Shown here: one piece after another, positions 17,799 through 26,567 of the stretch
Layout of the letters: the number at the start of each line of letters is the position of its first letter
Position numbering within the stretch: position 1 is the first letter of the stretch
Assembly: GCF_000753865.1 (NCBI RefSeq)
Contig: NZ_JQFW01000049.1
Span: 124,001 to 188,000 of the forward strand
Origin: Alteromonas sp. LOR
GTDB taxonomy: Bacteria; Pseudomonadota; Gammaproteobacteria; Enterobacterales; Alteromonadaceae
Length of the DNA: 64,000 nucleotides
Direction: 5' to 3'
Program-made: the position numbers and the translations under genes
Notes under the pieces: model-generated
Told to the model about the DNA's origin: nothing
Databases searched by the model: none
What the model saw: the letters and a program-made list of their open reading frames with translations, nothing else

Positions 17799-18749
17799 AT
17801 GTTCATTGCGTTGCTTATTATTGTTTTTATTCTTGCCCTACTTGTTTGGTTCACCACTAACATTGATAAAAAAATTGAACAAAATTTCTTTGCAACAGGC
17901 AAGCTGACTCCCGTAGAGGGTGGCACAATTCACTGGCAAATGCAGGGAAGTGGTCCCGCACTGGTGCTTATTCATGGTCTGTTAGGCAATAGTGCCAATT
18001 TCTCGAAGCTCGCATCAATATTAGCAACTCGCTACACCGTTTACAGTATTGATAGACCAGGAAATGGGTTTTCTATCCGCGCAAAGTCCACATCAGCGTC
18101 ATTTGAAAAGCAAAGCAGCATGATACGTCAATGGATGGACAAAGTCGGTATTGATAATGCCTATCTTGTTGGTCACTCTATGGGTGGCGGAATTGCACTG
18201 CGCATGGCGATTGATGCCCCTAAGCGCATTAATGCTGTATCGCTGCTGTGTCCACTCACCACGCGGTTACTCAAAGGCGCAGGCCCGCTTTCCATTCTTT
18301 ACATTCCTAATAACTTTCTACGTAAAAGCATATCTAAAACTATCGCTAGCCCGTTCAGGGTAAAATTTGGCAGCAAACAAATATCGCAGATTTTTCACCC
18401 TGAAGCAGTCCCAAAAAGTTTTGCAAAACATGGGGGTGGAGCGGTGGCTCTGCATTCAAAGTCTTTTTACGAGGGGAGCCGCGATACTGTGGCAGCGCAA
18501 GGTAGTTTAGGTCGTCAGCACTCAGCTTACGCTAACATAACCTGCCCCGTTGGCGTGTTATATGGCGAACAAGACGCTATCTTAGCGCCTGACATGCATA
18601 TACATCCGGTAAAAAGCACTATCGCGGGTTCTGTATCAGAAATAATTGGAGACGCAGGGCATATGATCCCCGTAACGCAACCTCAGCGTTGCGCTGACTT
18701 TATTTTTACTATTAACGACAAGCATGCGCAAAATATCAGTGCATCGTAG
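17799..18749 (+). CDS. Alpha/beta hydrolase, membrane-anchored
   Basis: An alpha/beta-hydrolase fold enzyme with the oxyanion motif HGLLGNSANF, the nucleophile elbow GHSMGGG and a C-terminal catalytic His in GDAGHMIPV. Asp in GEQDAIL is the likely acid. An N-terminal membrane helix (FIALLIIVFILALLVWF) anchors it. The frame is open from 17628, but the extra 57 residues look non-coding, so I place the start at ATG 17799 (316 residues). The substrate is unknown. Its stop overlaps the converging gene by 14 bases. Confidence 0.82.
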   Translation: MFIALLIIVFILALLVWFTTNIDKKIEQNFFATGKLTPVEGGTIHWQMQGSGPALVLIHGLLGNSANFSKLASILATRYTVYSIDRPGNGFSIRAKSTSASFEKQSSMIRQWMDKVGIDNAYLVGHSMGGGIALRMAIDAPKRINAVSLLCPLTTRLLKGAGPLSILYIPNNFLRKSISKTIASPFRVKFGSKQISQIFHPEAVPKSFAKHGGGAVALHSKSFYEGSRDTVAAQGSLGRQHSAYANITCPVGVLYGEQDAILAPDMHIHPVKSTIAGSVSEIIGDAGHMIPVTQPQRCADFIFTINDKHAQNISAS

Positions 18750-19170
18750 TCTTTTGCAGCGCCGAGCCATCACCCTGTTTATGTTTTGATAAAATGGGCG
18801 AAAATTGATCTACCGCATCGCTTTGCTTTAACGAACGAAGGTAGTCGGATATACGTTCTAGTCCGTCATATTGCGAACACGTATCCGACGGAGTTGATCC
18901 AAACGCCATGTTATAACTATAAAACCATGAGTGTATTTGTTCAGTGTTTCCTTTTGACATGGCACTGAGTAAATAATACATACGGATAAATGACAGCTGC
19001 TTTCTGTAAGCTGGTGTGCTGTTTTCGAATCCATTCAAGGTATTCTTTGCTAGGGTTTGCGTAGAAATCCCCAGCATTTCAGAAACCTGCGTAACATTTA
19101 GGCCTAATTCTTGAGTTGCCCACGTGAACGCTTTTGTCACCACATTAGTGGGGAGCGGCGTTTTGCTCAT
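18736..19170 (-). CDS. ParS/Xre antitoxin-like protein without toxin
   Basis: A 144-residue protein. The N-terminal part (NVTQVSEMLGISTQTLAKNTLNG) looks like a helix-turn-helix. Residues 75-115 (IHSWFYSYNMAFGSTPSD, then a short helix ending DYLRSL) resemble the MbcA/ParS/Xre toxin-binding domain (DUF2384) of RES-type toxin-antitoxin systems. The usual RES toxin gene is absent on both sides, and the 3' end overlaps the hydrolase gene on the other strand. It may be a solitary regulator. Family assignment is moderate. Confidence 0.55.
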   Translation of the reverse strand: MSKTPLPTNVVTKAFTWATQELGLNVTQVSEMLGISTQTLAKNTLNGFENSTPAYRKQLSFIRMYYLLSAMSKGNTEQIHSWFYSYNMAFGSTPSDTCSQYDGLERISDYLRSLKQSDAVDQFSPILSKHKQGDGSALQKTTMH

Positions 19171-19500
19171 GTTCTTACCTCACTTCTAATCGGCATTAGT
19201 GTTCTAATTTTCGTTATTCCCCAGTAGTGCTGCCAAAATCGAGCCAGATTGCATATATAAACACCTACCCATTATTAAACTTTATTAACACGAGTTACGT
19301 TTAAACAGCTTTATGTCTAAAGACTTCTTTTACAGAGTCTCTTTTTAACCGCTTAGCAGAGACATGATTGATTAAGTCACGACTGGCGAGTCGTCATTCA
19401 GGTTAAATTCTAAAAAAAAGAACGAACTGTCGAATTTTTAGAAATTTTCATCCTTAAGTTTAGACTATATGCTGAACTTAACATGATAGATGGACGCACT
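19171..19500. other. Intergenic region before cytochrome b561
   Basis: No gene is seen. It contains an AT-rich inverted repeat (19408-19416 with 19435-19443) upstream of the b561-yceI pair and probably the promoters for the divergent genes. Confidence 0.5.
19408..19443. repeat. Inverted repeat upstream of cytochrome b561
   Basis: TTCTAAAAA (19408-19416) and TTTTTAGAA (19435-19443) are perfect 9-bp arms separated by 18 bases, about 58 bases before the b561 start. It could be a regulator site or a weak terminator for the minus strand. Confidence 0.45.
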
Positions 19501-20028
19501 ATGAACAAGAGATGGCCGCGAATTCTTTTATTTATCCACTGGGTTACCGCATTAGCAGTGGCTGGTATGTTTGCGTCTGGGCTGTGGATGGTCGACCTTA
19601 CCTACTACAGCGACTGGTACAAGACCGCGCCCCATTGGCACAAAAGTGCAGGTCTCATTCTTTTAGCGCTAACTCTAGCCCGCATAGTTTTTCGCCTATT
19701 TAGCACTCGACCAGCCGCCCATGGTAACCGGCTTGAAAAGCGCGCAAGTCAAGTCGGACATCTTTTTTTGTATGCGCTGCTGTTAAGTATGTTCACCTCT
19801 GGCTACCTAATTTCAACTGCAGACGGTAGAGCAATCGACGTTTTTAACTGGTTTGCAGTACCTGCCCTTGGTGAGCTCATTGAGAACCAAGAGGATATCG
19901 CGGGCGACGTCCATTTCTATTTAGCATGGACACTGATTGTTACTGCCTCACTGCACGCAGTAGCAGCGCTAAAACACCATTTTTTCAATAAAGACGACAC
20001 GCTGAAGCAGATGTTACGGCTTCGCTAA
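19501..20028 (+). CDS. Cytochrome b561 family protein
   Basis: A bacterial di-haem cytochrome b561 (YodB/CybB type) that passes electrons from the quinol pool in the inner membrane. About 175 residues with four helices. The haem-ligand histidines are in LFIHWVTA, HWHKSAG, HLFLYALL and HFYLAWTLIVTASLHA. The start could be 19483 or 19501; I prefer the latter because the protein then begins MNKRWPRILLFIHW. It is followed 21 bases later by yceI, a frequent partner, suggesting one operon. Confidence 0.92.
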   Translation: MNKRWPRILLFIHWVTALAVAGMFASGLWMVDLTYYSDWYKTAPHWHKSAGLILLALTLARIVFRLFSTRPAAHGNRLEKRASQVGHLFLYALLLSMFTSGYLISTADGRAIDVFNWFAVPALGELIENQEDIAGDVHFYLAWTLIVTASLHAVAALKHHFFNKDDTLKQMLRLR

Positions 20029-20049
20029 AATTCAATGAAAGGAGATACT

Positions 20050-20616
20050 ATGAAGAAGTTAACACTGGCACTCGCAGCCGCATTATCGATGAGCTCGGTT
20101 CAAGCAGCTGATTACGTTATCGATAGCAAAGGCGCACACGCGTCAATCAACTTTAAAATTCAGCATTTAGGCTATTCATGGCTTACCGGTCGCTTCAATG
20201 ACTTTGAAGGTACTTTTAGCTATGATGACGAAAAGCCAAGTGATGCAAATATAATGGTAAACATTACCACCGACAGCATCGATTCAAATCACGCTGAACG
20301 CGACAAGCATTTAAAAAGCGACGACTTTTTAGACGTTGATGAATACCCTTCAGCAAAATTTGTCAGCACGAAAATTGTTGAAAAAGGCGACGGTATGATG
20401 GACGTGATGGGCGACTTTACGTTTCATGGTGTTACCAAACCTATTACCATTAATGCGAAAAAGATTGGCGAAGGTAAAGATCCGTGGGGCGGCTATCGCG
20501 CTGGGTTCATGGGAACGACGGTTATTGCACTGAAAGACTTTGGTATTGATTACGACCTAGGTCCAGCATCACAAACTGTAGAACTAGAGCTGCACGTGGA
20601 AGGCGTTAAGCAATAA
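20050..20616 (+). CDS. YceI family periplasmic isoprenoid-binding protein
   Basis: A lipocalin-like beta barrel that binds polyisoprenoid lipids such as ubiquinone in the periplasm. The signal peptide MKKLTLALAAALSMSSVQA is followed by ADYVIDSKGAHASINFKI, the typical YceI start. The body contains DFTFHGVTKPI and ends after ELELHVEGVK. The ATG at 20050 has an AAAGGAGATACT Shine-Dalgarno; an ATG 15 bases earlier lacks one. About 188 residues, the usual size. It pairs with cytochrome b561. Confidence 0.95.
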   Translation: MKKLTLALAAALSMSSVQAADYVIDSKGAHASINFKIQHLGYSWLTGRFNDFEGTFSYDDEKPSDANIMVNITTDSIDSNHAERDKHLKSDDFLDVDEYPSAKFVSTKIVEKGDGMMDVMGDFTFHGVTKPITINAKKIGEGKDPWGGYRAGFMGTTVIALKDFGIDYDLGPASQTVELELHVEGVKQ

Positions 20617-20660
20617 GCACAAAGTATGCTTGCGATAAGTGAGCAACAAGCAGAATAAAC

Positions 20661-20713
20661 AGCCCGCGTACCGGTTTGATGCTGTAGCAACAGCCGGTAT
20701 GCGGGCTTTCTGT
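20661..20713 (+). terminator. Rho-independent terminator after yceI
   Basis: AGCCCGCgTACCGG (20661-20674) pairs with CCGGTAtGCGGGCT (20693-20706), with one mismatch, followed by TTCTGTTATTT. It may also serve the converging ndh gene. Confidence 0.85.
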
Positions 20714-20733
20714 TATTTGCGAAAGATAAAGCC

Positions 20734-22038
20734 TTAATGAAGCTTAAGTTTTGGGCTCATGGCGTGGCTTAATTTTTTAACCAACAGCTTGAGCACCCCT
20801 TTCACCTTTCCGTGAACGGCAAACTGGTGCATGTTATACAGCGACACATACACTAGCTTAGCCAATCGGCCCTCTATAAACATACTGCCGTTTGACAACG
20901 AGCCCATCAAACTGCCCACCGTGCTGTATTTACTCAAATGCACTAACGAACCGTAGTCTTGATAAACAAATGGCTTTGTTGTTTTGCCATTAACTACGGC
21001 ACAAATATTATGAGCTACAATATCTGCCATCTGGTGCGCGGACTGCGCCCGAGGCGGAACCCACTTTCCGTTATCCTGCTGAAAACCACAGCAATCTCCC
21101 AGCACCCAAATTGTTTTTTCTGTAGTGCTTCGAAGCTGCTCATCAACAAGAATTTGATTCGCTTTATTGGTTTCAAACAGCCCCATGCTGGTCACAAAAT
21201 CCGGCGCTTTAACCCCTGCCGCCCACACCATTAAATCAGCGTCGATACGGGAACCGTCTTTGGTGATAAGCCCATCGCAATCTGCCTCTGCTACCGTTGT
21301 TTGTTCTTTAATAACAACGCCTAAGTCGTTTAATGCCTCACGAGCCGTATTGGCAATGCGCGTCGGCAGTGCGGGAAGTATGCGTTCTCCAGCCTCAACA
21401 ATAGTAATTTTTAGTCGCGAAGCCGACATATCCGGCATGCCGTAAGCCTTTGAAAGGTTAGCCACATGGTGAAGCTGCGCCGCTAGCTCTGTGCCTGTAG
21501 CACCAGCGCCCACAATGGCAACGTTAATGTGGGCGTTTTTATCTGAATTCGAAACTTCTTGCTGGTTAATACGAATAAGTTGATTTAACAGGGCGCGATG
21601 AAAGCGCTCGGCTTGCGCCAAAGAATCAAGCAGGTAGCAGTGTTTTGCCACACCTGGCGTACCAAAGTCATTACTTACGCTACCAATAGCCATAACTAGC
21701 TGATCATATTCAACCTGGCGCTCAGGTAGCACTTCATGCCCCTCTTCATCTATGAGAGGTAAGAGTGTGAGCGTTTTTGCCGCGGCATCTATTGAGCACA
21801 TTTCTCCTAGCTGGAAGCGGTAATGATGTGATGCTGCGTGAATGGCGTAATCTACCCCGTCAGAGTGCTTATCAATAACACCTGCGGCCACTTCATGTAG
21901 CAGCGGCTTCCAGACATGGGTTCTGCTTCTATCTACTAGCGTAATATCAGCCTTCTTTTTGCTGCCCAGTTTGCGACTTAAACGACTGGCTAATTCAAGT
22001 CCACCTGCGCCGCCTCCCACTATGACTATTTTCTGCAT
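20734..22038 (-). CDS. ndh: Type II NADH:quinone oxidoreductase
   Basis: The single-subunit, non-proton-pumping NADH dehydrogenase (NDH-2) on the inner face of the membrane. 434 residues with an FAD-binding GGGAGGLELA at the N-terminus, a central NADH-binding GAGATGTELAAQL and the FAD site VLGDCCGF (GD motif). The C-terminal amphipathic end (LAKLVYVSLYNMHQFAVHG) supports membrane attachment. Together with b561/YceI it is part of the local respiratory gene group. Confidence 0.95.
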   Translation of the reverse strand: MQKIVIVGGGAGGLELASRLSRKLGSKKKADITLVDRSRTHVWKPLLHEVAAGVIDKHSDGVDYAIHAASHHYRFQLGEMCSIDAAAKTLTLLPLIDEEGHEVLPERQVEYDQLVMAIGSVSNDFGTPGVAKHCYLLDSLAQAERFHRALLNQLIRINQQEVSNSDKNAHINVAIVGAGATGTELAAQLHHVANLSKAYGMPDMSASRLKITIVEAGERILPALPTRIANTAREALNDLGVVIKEQTTVAEADCDGLITKDGSRIDADLMVWAAGVKAPDFVTSMGLFETNKANQILVDEQLRSTTEKTIWVLGDCCGFQQDNGKWVPPRAQSAHQMADIVAHNICAVVNGKTTKPFVYQDYGSLVHLSKYSTVGSLMGSLSNGSMFIEGRLAKLVYVSLYNMHQFAVHGKVKGVLKLLVKKLSHAMSPKLKLH

Positions 22039-22371
22039 GCGTGTTTACCTATAAAAATCATTCCACCTATAAACACTGATGCAATACTTTATAGGTGGCG
22101 TGACTTATCTGGCGCAAGCAGCACATCTACAGACTACGCCTATCACGTTGTGCCTACAAGTGATGTTGGTTAGCCCGTTGAGTGCGCAGTGGTTGCAAAA
22201 AAGTGCACTTTCTTTCTAGAAACAAGTGCTTTTCCTAGTAGCCCTCTTTGGAACTCCGTTCTAGTCACCCTTTCTGATAACCTCGCATAGCACCTTACAT
22301 AGCAACCGCACTTAGTCACTGTATTTAGAAGCCGTATTTAGCAACTGAATGAACTACTTTGAATAATAGCC
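22039..22371. other. Intergenic, nothing recognised
   Basis: 333 bases between the start of ndh and the end of the next TonB receptor. No gene or clear hairpin is seen. The part next to 22038 must hold the ndh promoter. Confidence 0.4.
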
Positions 22372-24465
22372 TTACATCGTGAATGTGGCGCTTAGCATAA
22401 AGTTACGTGGGCGCCCTGGAAAGTAACGTGCACCGGTGAAGGAGGTAAAATCGGCTCGTTCAGCATAAGTTTCATCAAGCAGGTTATTTATGCGGGCATA
22501 TAACGTCATATTGTCAGACACGGCATAACTTGCCCGCGCGTGAAAAAGGTTGTGACCTTCGTATTCGTTGGCATTTTCTGGGTCAGTAAAGTAGCTCGCA
22601 ACATGTTGCCACTCTAGCTGTGTTTCTATGGCGTCGGTTAACAAATATTGCAGTCGAGTGTTTACCAACCAGTCTGGCGCCGTATCCATATCGTTGCCTT
22701 TAATGTTGACCTCTCCAGATAGCTGATCGTGCTCATAGGTATGGGCAGAATAGGAGCCTGCAAAATCGATGCGTAAGCGGGAGTTGATAGCATAATTAAA
22801 GGTAAGCTCAACGCCTCTGTGCCAGGTTTCTCCGTTGCTAACGTTAAAGAAATCGCTATCGCGATAAATTACGTTGTCTTTCTCTAAGCTATATAGAGAC
22901 AGCACATAGCTGCCGTCGGCAATCTCGCCTCTAACGCCTACTTCTATGTTGGTAGCGTCCACCGCGTCTAAGTCAGTCACTTGTTGCGCTCGTTGTAAGC
23001 GGTAAAGCTCTGTGGCTTGGGGCGCTCGATAACCTTTGGCTATGCCCCCATAAAAACGGGTAGTGTCAGATAAAGCGTATTGCATCGACAGTTTTGGGCT
23101 AAAGTTATCAAAGTCGTTTTTGCCGCTTTCAGGCCGACTATATCGACATCCTCCAAATCCGCACTCAGAACCGTCCTCTGTCAGTCTCCCCACATTCATA
23201 TTATTGGTATAGTCGTATCGCATGCTCTCGAATCGACCGCCAATGGAAATATCCCATGCGCCTTGCTGCAAATTAACGGCAAAAAACGGCGCTAACAGCG
23301 TTGCGTCCACGTTGTAATCGTAATGCTTACCTTGGGGGACAGTTTCAACGAGAAACGCCGAGCCTACCGTTTCACTGTCTTGTGACTGCATGAGTTCACC
23401 CTGGGTATATTCAGCATCTAGGCCAACATCAATATTCAATGAAGGGCTCATAATGTGATTGTATTGCGTTAGCACACCTACGCCTTCTTGCGCGTTTTGC
23501 TCAAGTGGCTTGCCCGGCAGAAAGTGCATTCTAAAGTCCATAGACTGATCGCGCACGTAAGGCGTAATAGACAGTGCACTGTTGTTATCAAATAGCCAAT
23601 CAACTTTGCTCCAAATGCGTAAGCTTCTCGCCTTTCTAAACGCCTCTGGATTTGGATTACTCCTTGCTACCTGCTTATCTTTATAACTTTCAAAACCGGT
23701 AATATAGCCTGCCGTTTCCTGATCGAGATTGGTGTAGGTTACACCGCTTGTTATCGACACATTATCGAAATCAGCTCTATGGCGAATATTCACTTTTTCT
23801 TGATCAACGCCCTCATCGTTTCGATAACCCGTATCTCTGGTGATGCTGGCATTAATGCCTATTCCACTATCGCCGAAGTCTTTGCCTTGTCTTAATTTAA
23901 CGCGGTGAAATCCGTAAGAGCCGTAGTCCAAGCCTACAACTCCGCCCCCTCTGGTGGTATCAGGCGTCACCACATTAATAACGCCGTGAATTGCATTTGA
24001 GCCATAAAGCGCAGACGCCGGCCCTTTTATGACATCAATACGCTGAGCCATTTCGCCATGAGCTTCAAACAGCTCGTTGATATTACAAAAGCCTGCAGCT
24101 CGCAGCGGGATGCCGTCTTCAGCAGCTAAGATGCCGCCGCAGGCACCTGCGCCAGTAAGTACGGGAGAGCGCAGTGCCGGTAAGTACTCTTGTCCATTGC
24201 CTCGCTGTACGCCCGCTCCCGCTATGTAATTAAGCGATTCTTGAATGTGCTGAAACGATAACAAGTCAAGAGTGTCTTCCGTGATTGAGGATACGATATA
24301 GCCGACATTGTTTTCGTTACCTACAATACGGGACGAGGTGGTTTCAATACGCTCAATATTGTCGCTACTTTCTGCAGCTGAAACAGTGGACAAACCGGCT
24401 GTTAGCGACAATGCGGTTATAGACAATTTAAAAAGAGGCAATGGAAATAACGGCTTAAACGTCAT
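22372..24465 (-). CDS. TonB-dependent receptor, substrate unknown
   Basis: A 697-residue outer-membrane receptor with a signal peptide ending about VSA-AES, plug domain residues 40-170 (VIKGPASALYGSNAIHGVINVVT, shortened here, is the classic plug end) and a barrel ending in Thr-Met. Two plug cysteines (GAGACGG and GFCNINEL) and a loop Cys pair (SECGFGGC) are visible. It resembles iron or colicin-type receptors (CirA/BtuB group), but no Fur box was found and no neighbour tells the ligand. It is monocistronic. Confidence 0.88.
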   Translation of the reverse strand: MTFKPLFPLPLFKLSITALSLTAGLSTVSAAESSDNIERIETTSSRIVGNENNVGYIVSSITEDTLDLLSFQHIQESLNYIAGAGVQRGNGQEYLPALRSPVLTGAGACGGILAAEDGIPLRAAGFCNINELFEAHGEMAQRIDVIKGPASALYGSNAIHGVINVVTPDTTRGGGVVGLDYGSYGFHRVKLRQGKDFGDSGIGINASITRDTGYRNDEGVDQEKVNIRHRADFDNVSITSGVTYTNLDQETAGYITGFESYKDKQVARSNPNPEAFRKARSLRIWSKVDWLFDNNSALSITPYVRDQSMDFRMHFLPGKPLEQNAQEGVGVLTQYNHIMSPSLNIDVGLDAEYTQGELMQSQDSETVGSAFLVETVPQGKHYDYNVDATLLAPFFAVNLQQGAWDISIGGRFESMRYDYTNNMNVGRLTEDGSECGFGGCRYSRPESGKNDFDNFSPKLSMQYALSDTTRFYGGIAKGYRAPQATELYRLQRAQQVTDLDAVDATNIEVGVRGEIADGSYVLSLYSLEKDNVIYRDSDFFNVSNGETWHRGVELTFNYAINSRLRIDFAGSYSAHTYEHDQLSGEVNIKGNDMDTAPDWLVNTRLQYLLTDAIETQLEWQHVASYFTDPENANEYEGHNLFHARASYAVSDNMTLYARINNLLDETYAERADFTSFTGARYFPGRPRNFMLSATFTM

Positions 24466-24830
24466 TAATAATCCTTTGAATAATAAGTTTGCGGTGACTT
24501 TTTTGTATCCGTTTTTATTTGTGCTAGCTTTTTTTCAGATGCAAATGTTCATGCTTTGCTATCTTTCTGGCAAGCGACTGCGATTCGCAAGCCTATTCAG
24601 CAAATATTGATAAACCTGTGCGCACTGATACAACGATTCAAAATCAGATATGCATATATAAAAATATAAACCGCGTGATAACGTTACTATACGATATTGT
24701 TACCACTACAATAAAAGCATTACGTTAAACGTTCATAAAAGTAAGACAGATCTGGCTTTCACCCACTTTTAAGTACAATAACCATGTAATTGCACCATTT
24801 AATTAGACATAGCTATGTAGGAAGAATGTA
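24466..24830. other. Intergenic between divergent genes
   Basis: 365 bases, AT-rich, without a gene. A loose palindrome GCAAA-N9-TTTGC lies at about 24541-24559, near the receptor start. Both divergent promoters must be here. Confidence 0.4.
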
Positions 24831-25274
24831 TTGAACACGCTAATCCCAAGTCTCTCTCAACTCATAGAATTCGCTGTGGCTCCGGTTTTTTTACTCACGG
24901 GGATTGCAGGCTTTTTAAACGTAATGTCTTCAAGGCTAGGGCGAATCTCAGACAGGGTTCGTGTTGCAGAACGGCAAATTCATACGCTATCCGACCCGCA
25001 TATTGTAGATAGGTCTAAGCGCGAAATTAAAGTGCTGTGGAGAAGAGTAAAGGTGATTAATTGGGCCATCGGCCTTTGCGTTACCTCAGGCCTTCTCGTG
25101 TGTACTGTCATCATGGCTTTATTTGCAGGTTCGCTATGGATAGTTGATTTAAAAACACCGGTGATAGTGCTTTTTATCCTTGCCATGATCTTTTTGATAA
25201 GTGCGCTAATTGTATTTTTAGTCGAAGTTAAATTAGCTACCACTACTATCAACATGGTGCGAACCATTCGCTAA
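24831..25274 (+). CDS. DUF2721 membrane protein
   Basis: A 147-residue protein with an N-terminal helix (FAVAPVFLLTGIAGFLNVM), a basic middle segment and two C-terminal helices, matching the DUF2721 family of unknown function. The start is TTG at 24831. The upstream ATG runs into a stop after two codons, and AGGAAG sits at the right distance for the TTG. It is monocistronic. Confidence 0.85.
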   Translation: MNTLIPSLSQLIEFAVAPVFLLTGIAGFLNVMSSRLGRISDRVRVAERQIHTLSDPHIVDRSKREIKVLWRRVKVINWAIGLCVTSGLLVCTVIMALFAGSLWIVDLKTPVIVLFILAMIFLISALIVFLVEVKLATTTINMVRTIR

Positions 25275-25304
25275 AGGCACATCATTGCTAGTCCCATATC
25301 AACT

Positions 25305-25343
25305 CTGCTAGTAGCGCGCTTTTTCTCTGCGCGCTACTAGCAG
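25305..25343. terminator. Long perfect hairpin between converging genes
   Basis: Arms of 15 bases (25305-25319 and 25329-25343, CTGCTAGTAGCGCGC) are perfectly complementary around a 9-nt T-rich loop. No T-run follows on either strand, so it may stop transcription in both directions or be a REP-like palindrome. It lies between DUF2721 and the nucleosidase gene. Confidence 0.6.
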
Positions 25344-25367
25344 TCTAAGCGCACAAGCAGTGAAATG

Positions 25368-26387
25368 TTATTGCCCTTTCGATAGCTCGTCTAGCACTGA
25401 AAAAAGCACATTAGCCCCAATTCTCGATACTTCTGTATCGTATTTACTTTCTACATTAAGGCCTTCTTGCCCACCTGCTAAGTCGCTAATGGCGCGAATA
25501 ATAACCCAGTCTACATCATTGATAGTGCACACCTGCCCAATGGCAGCCGATTCCATTTCGGTCACTTCTGCGCTAAACACATCGCGCGTCCATTGTCTGT
25601 ACTCTCGATTGTCTAAAAATACCGAGCCCGTAACGCCGTTACCACCCACAAAAAGAGTAGCGTCCCGGTCATCTAGCACTCGCTGTGTTGGCATGGTGGA
25701 CATGGCTGTCTGCGCTGCATCCAGTAGGCGTTGAGTTGCACTGAAATAGGCCGTGTCCACCGGCTCATCCATGCCTTCTTTTACAATGAGTACTTCATCA
25801 GGGTGAATAAACTGAAACGGCTTATAGTGGGGCAAATGTGGATCATTTACCCGACGGGCATCTTGCTCTTTCACAAACGCCTCATAATACTCGGGAAGAA
25901 TATACTCGCCCGGTGCACTGGGGTCTTCATTGGTGTACACACTCTCGTCGTGGTAATACCACCGTGCCGGCACAATGACATCCCCAGGGCGCCACTTTGG
26001 ATTAACCGCTCCGGCAATACCCATGAACACCACCTGTTTTACTGGGAAATAGTCTAGCGCCATTTGCATGGACAGCGCCGCATTGGCAATACTCATACCC
26101 GTGGCAAACACGAGGATAGGCTGGTCGTGATACGTACCTAAACGATACGTTATCCCTTTGATATTCGTTGTGGTGTGAATACTTGCATTTGGATCTTGCT
26201 CAATACGATTCAAAATCCCCTGCATCTCAGGAGCATAAGCCACGGTAATAGCGGTGAATGACGGCGATTCAAACACTTTAGGCCCATAAGCAGTCGTGCT
26301 TGAAGTGTCAATATCAATGGTTGATGTGCAGCCGGATAGCCACAGCGAACTAAAGGTGAAAAGAAGTACGAAGATGTGTTTTTTCAT
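25368..26387 (-). CDS. Lipoprotein nucleosidase (MTA/SAH nucleosidase family)
   Basis: A 339-residue protein of the purine/uridine phosphorylase (PNP_UDP) fold. Motifs include VVFMGIAGAVNPKWRPGDVI and, near the end, AEVTEMESAAIGQVC with the nucleoside-binding Met-Glu and the catalytic Asp region IRAISDLAGG. Unusually for this fold it begins with a lipoprotein signal peptide (LLFTFSSLWLSGC, lipobox LSGC), so it should act outside the cytoplasm. An insertion of about 60 residues follows the first motif. It probably cleaves extracytoplasmic nucleosides; the substrate is not certain. Confidence 0.85.
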   Translation of the reverse strand: MKKHIFVLLFTFSSLWLSGCTSTIDIDTSSTTAYGPKVFESPSFTAITVAYAPEMQGILNRIEQDPNASIHTTTNIKGITYRLGTYHDQPILVFATGMSIANAALSMQMALDYFPVKQVVFMGIAGAVNPKWRPGDVIVPARWYYHDESVYTNEDPSAPGEYILPEYYEAFVKEQDARRVNDPHLPHYKPFQFIHPDEVLIVKEGMDEPVDTAYFSATQRLLDAAQTAMSTMPTQRVLDDRDATLFVGGNGVTGSVFLDNREYRQWTRDVFSAEVTEMESAAIGQVCTINDVDWVIIRAISDLAGGQEGLNVESKYDTEVSRIGANVLFSVLDELSKGQ

Positions 26388-26567
26388 GAAAGCGTTATGT
26401 CGATATCAGTGATTGAGATACTTTAACCTATCACTTTATTAAACTAAAAAAACCTCCAAACTTTGGATCTAACCTAATTACAATCCACATAAGCAATCGG
26501 CACATAGATAGACGGCACACAAGCCGCCGGTCTCGCTGCGACTTGTGTACCATGAAGCAAAATGCGC

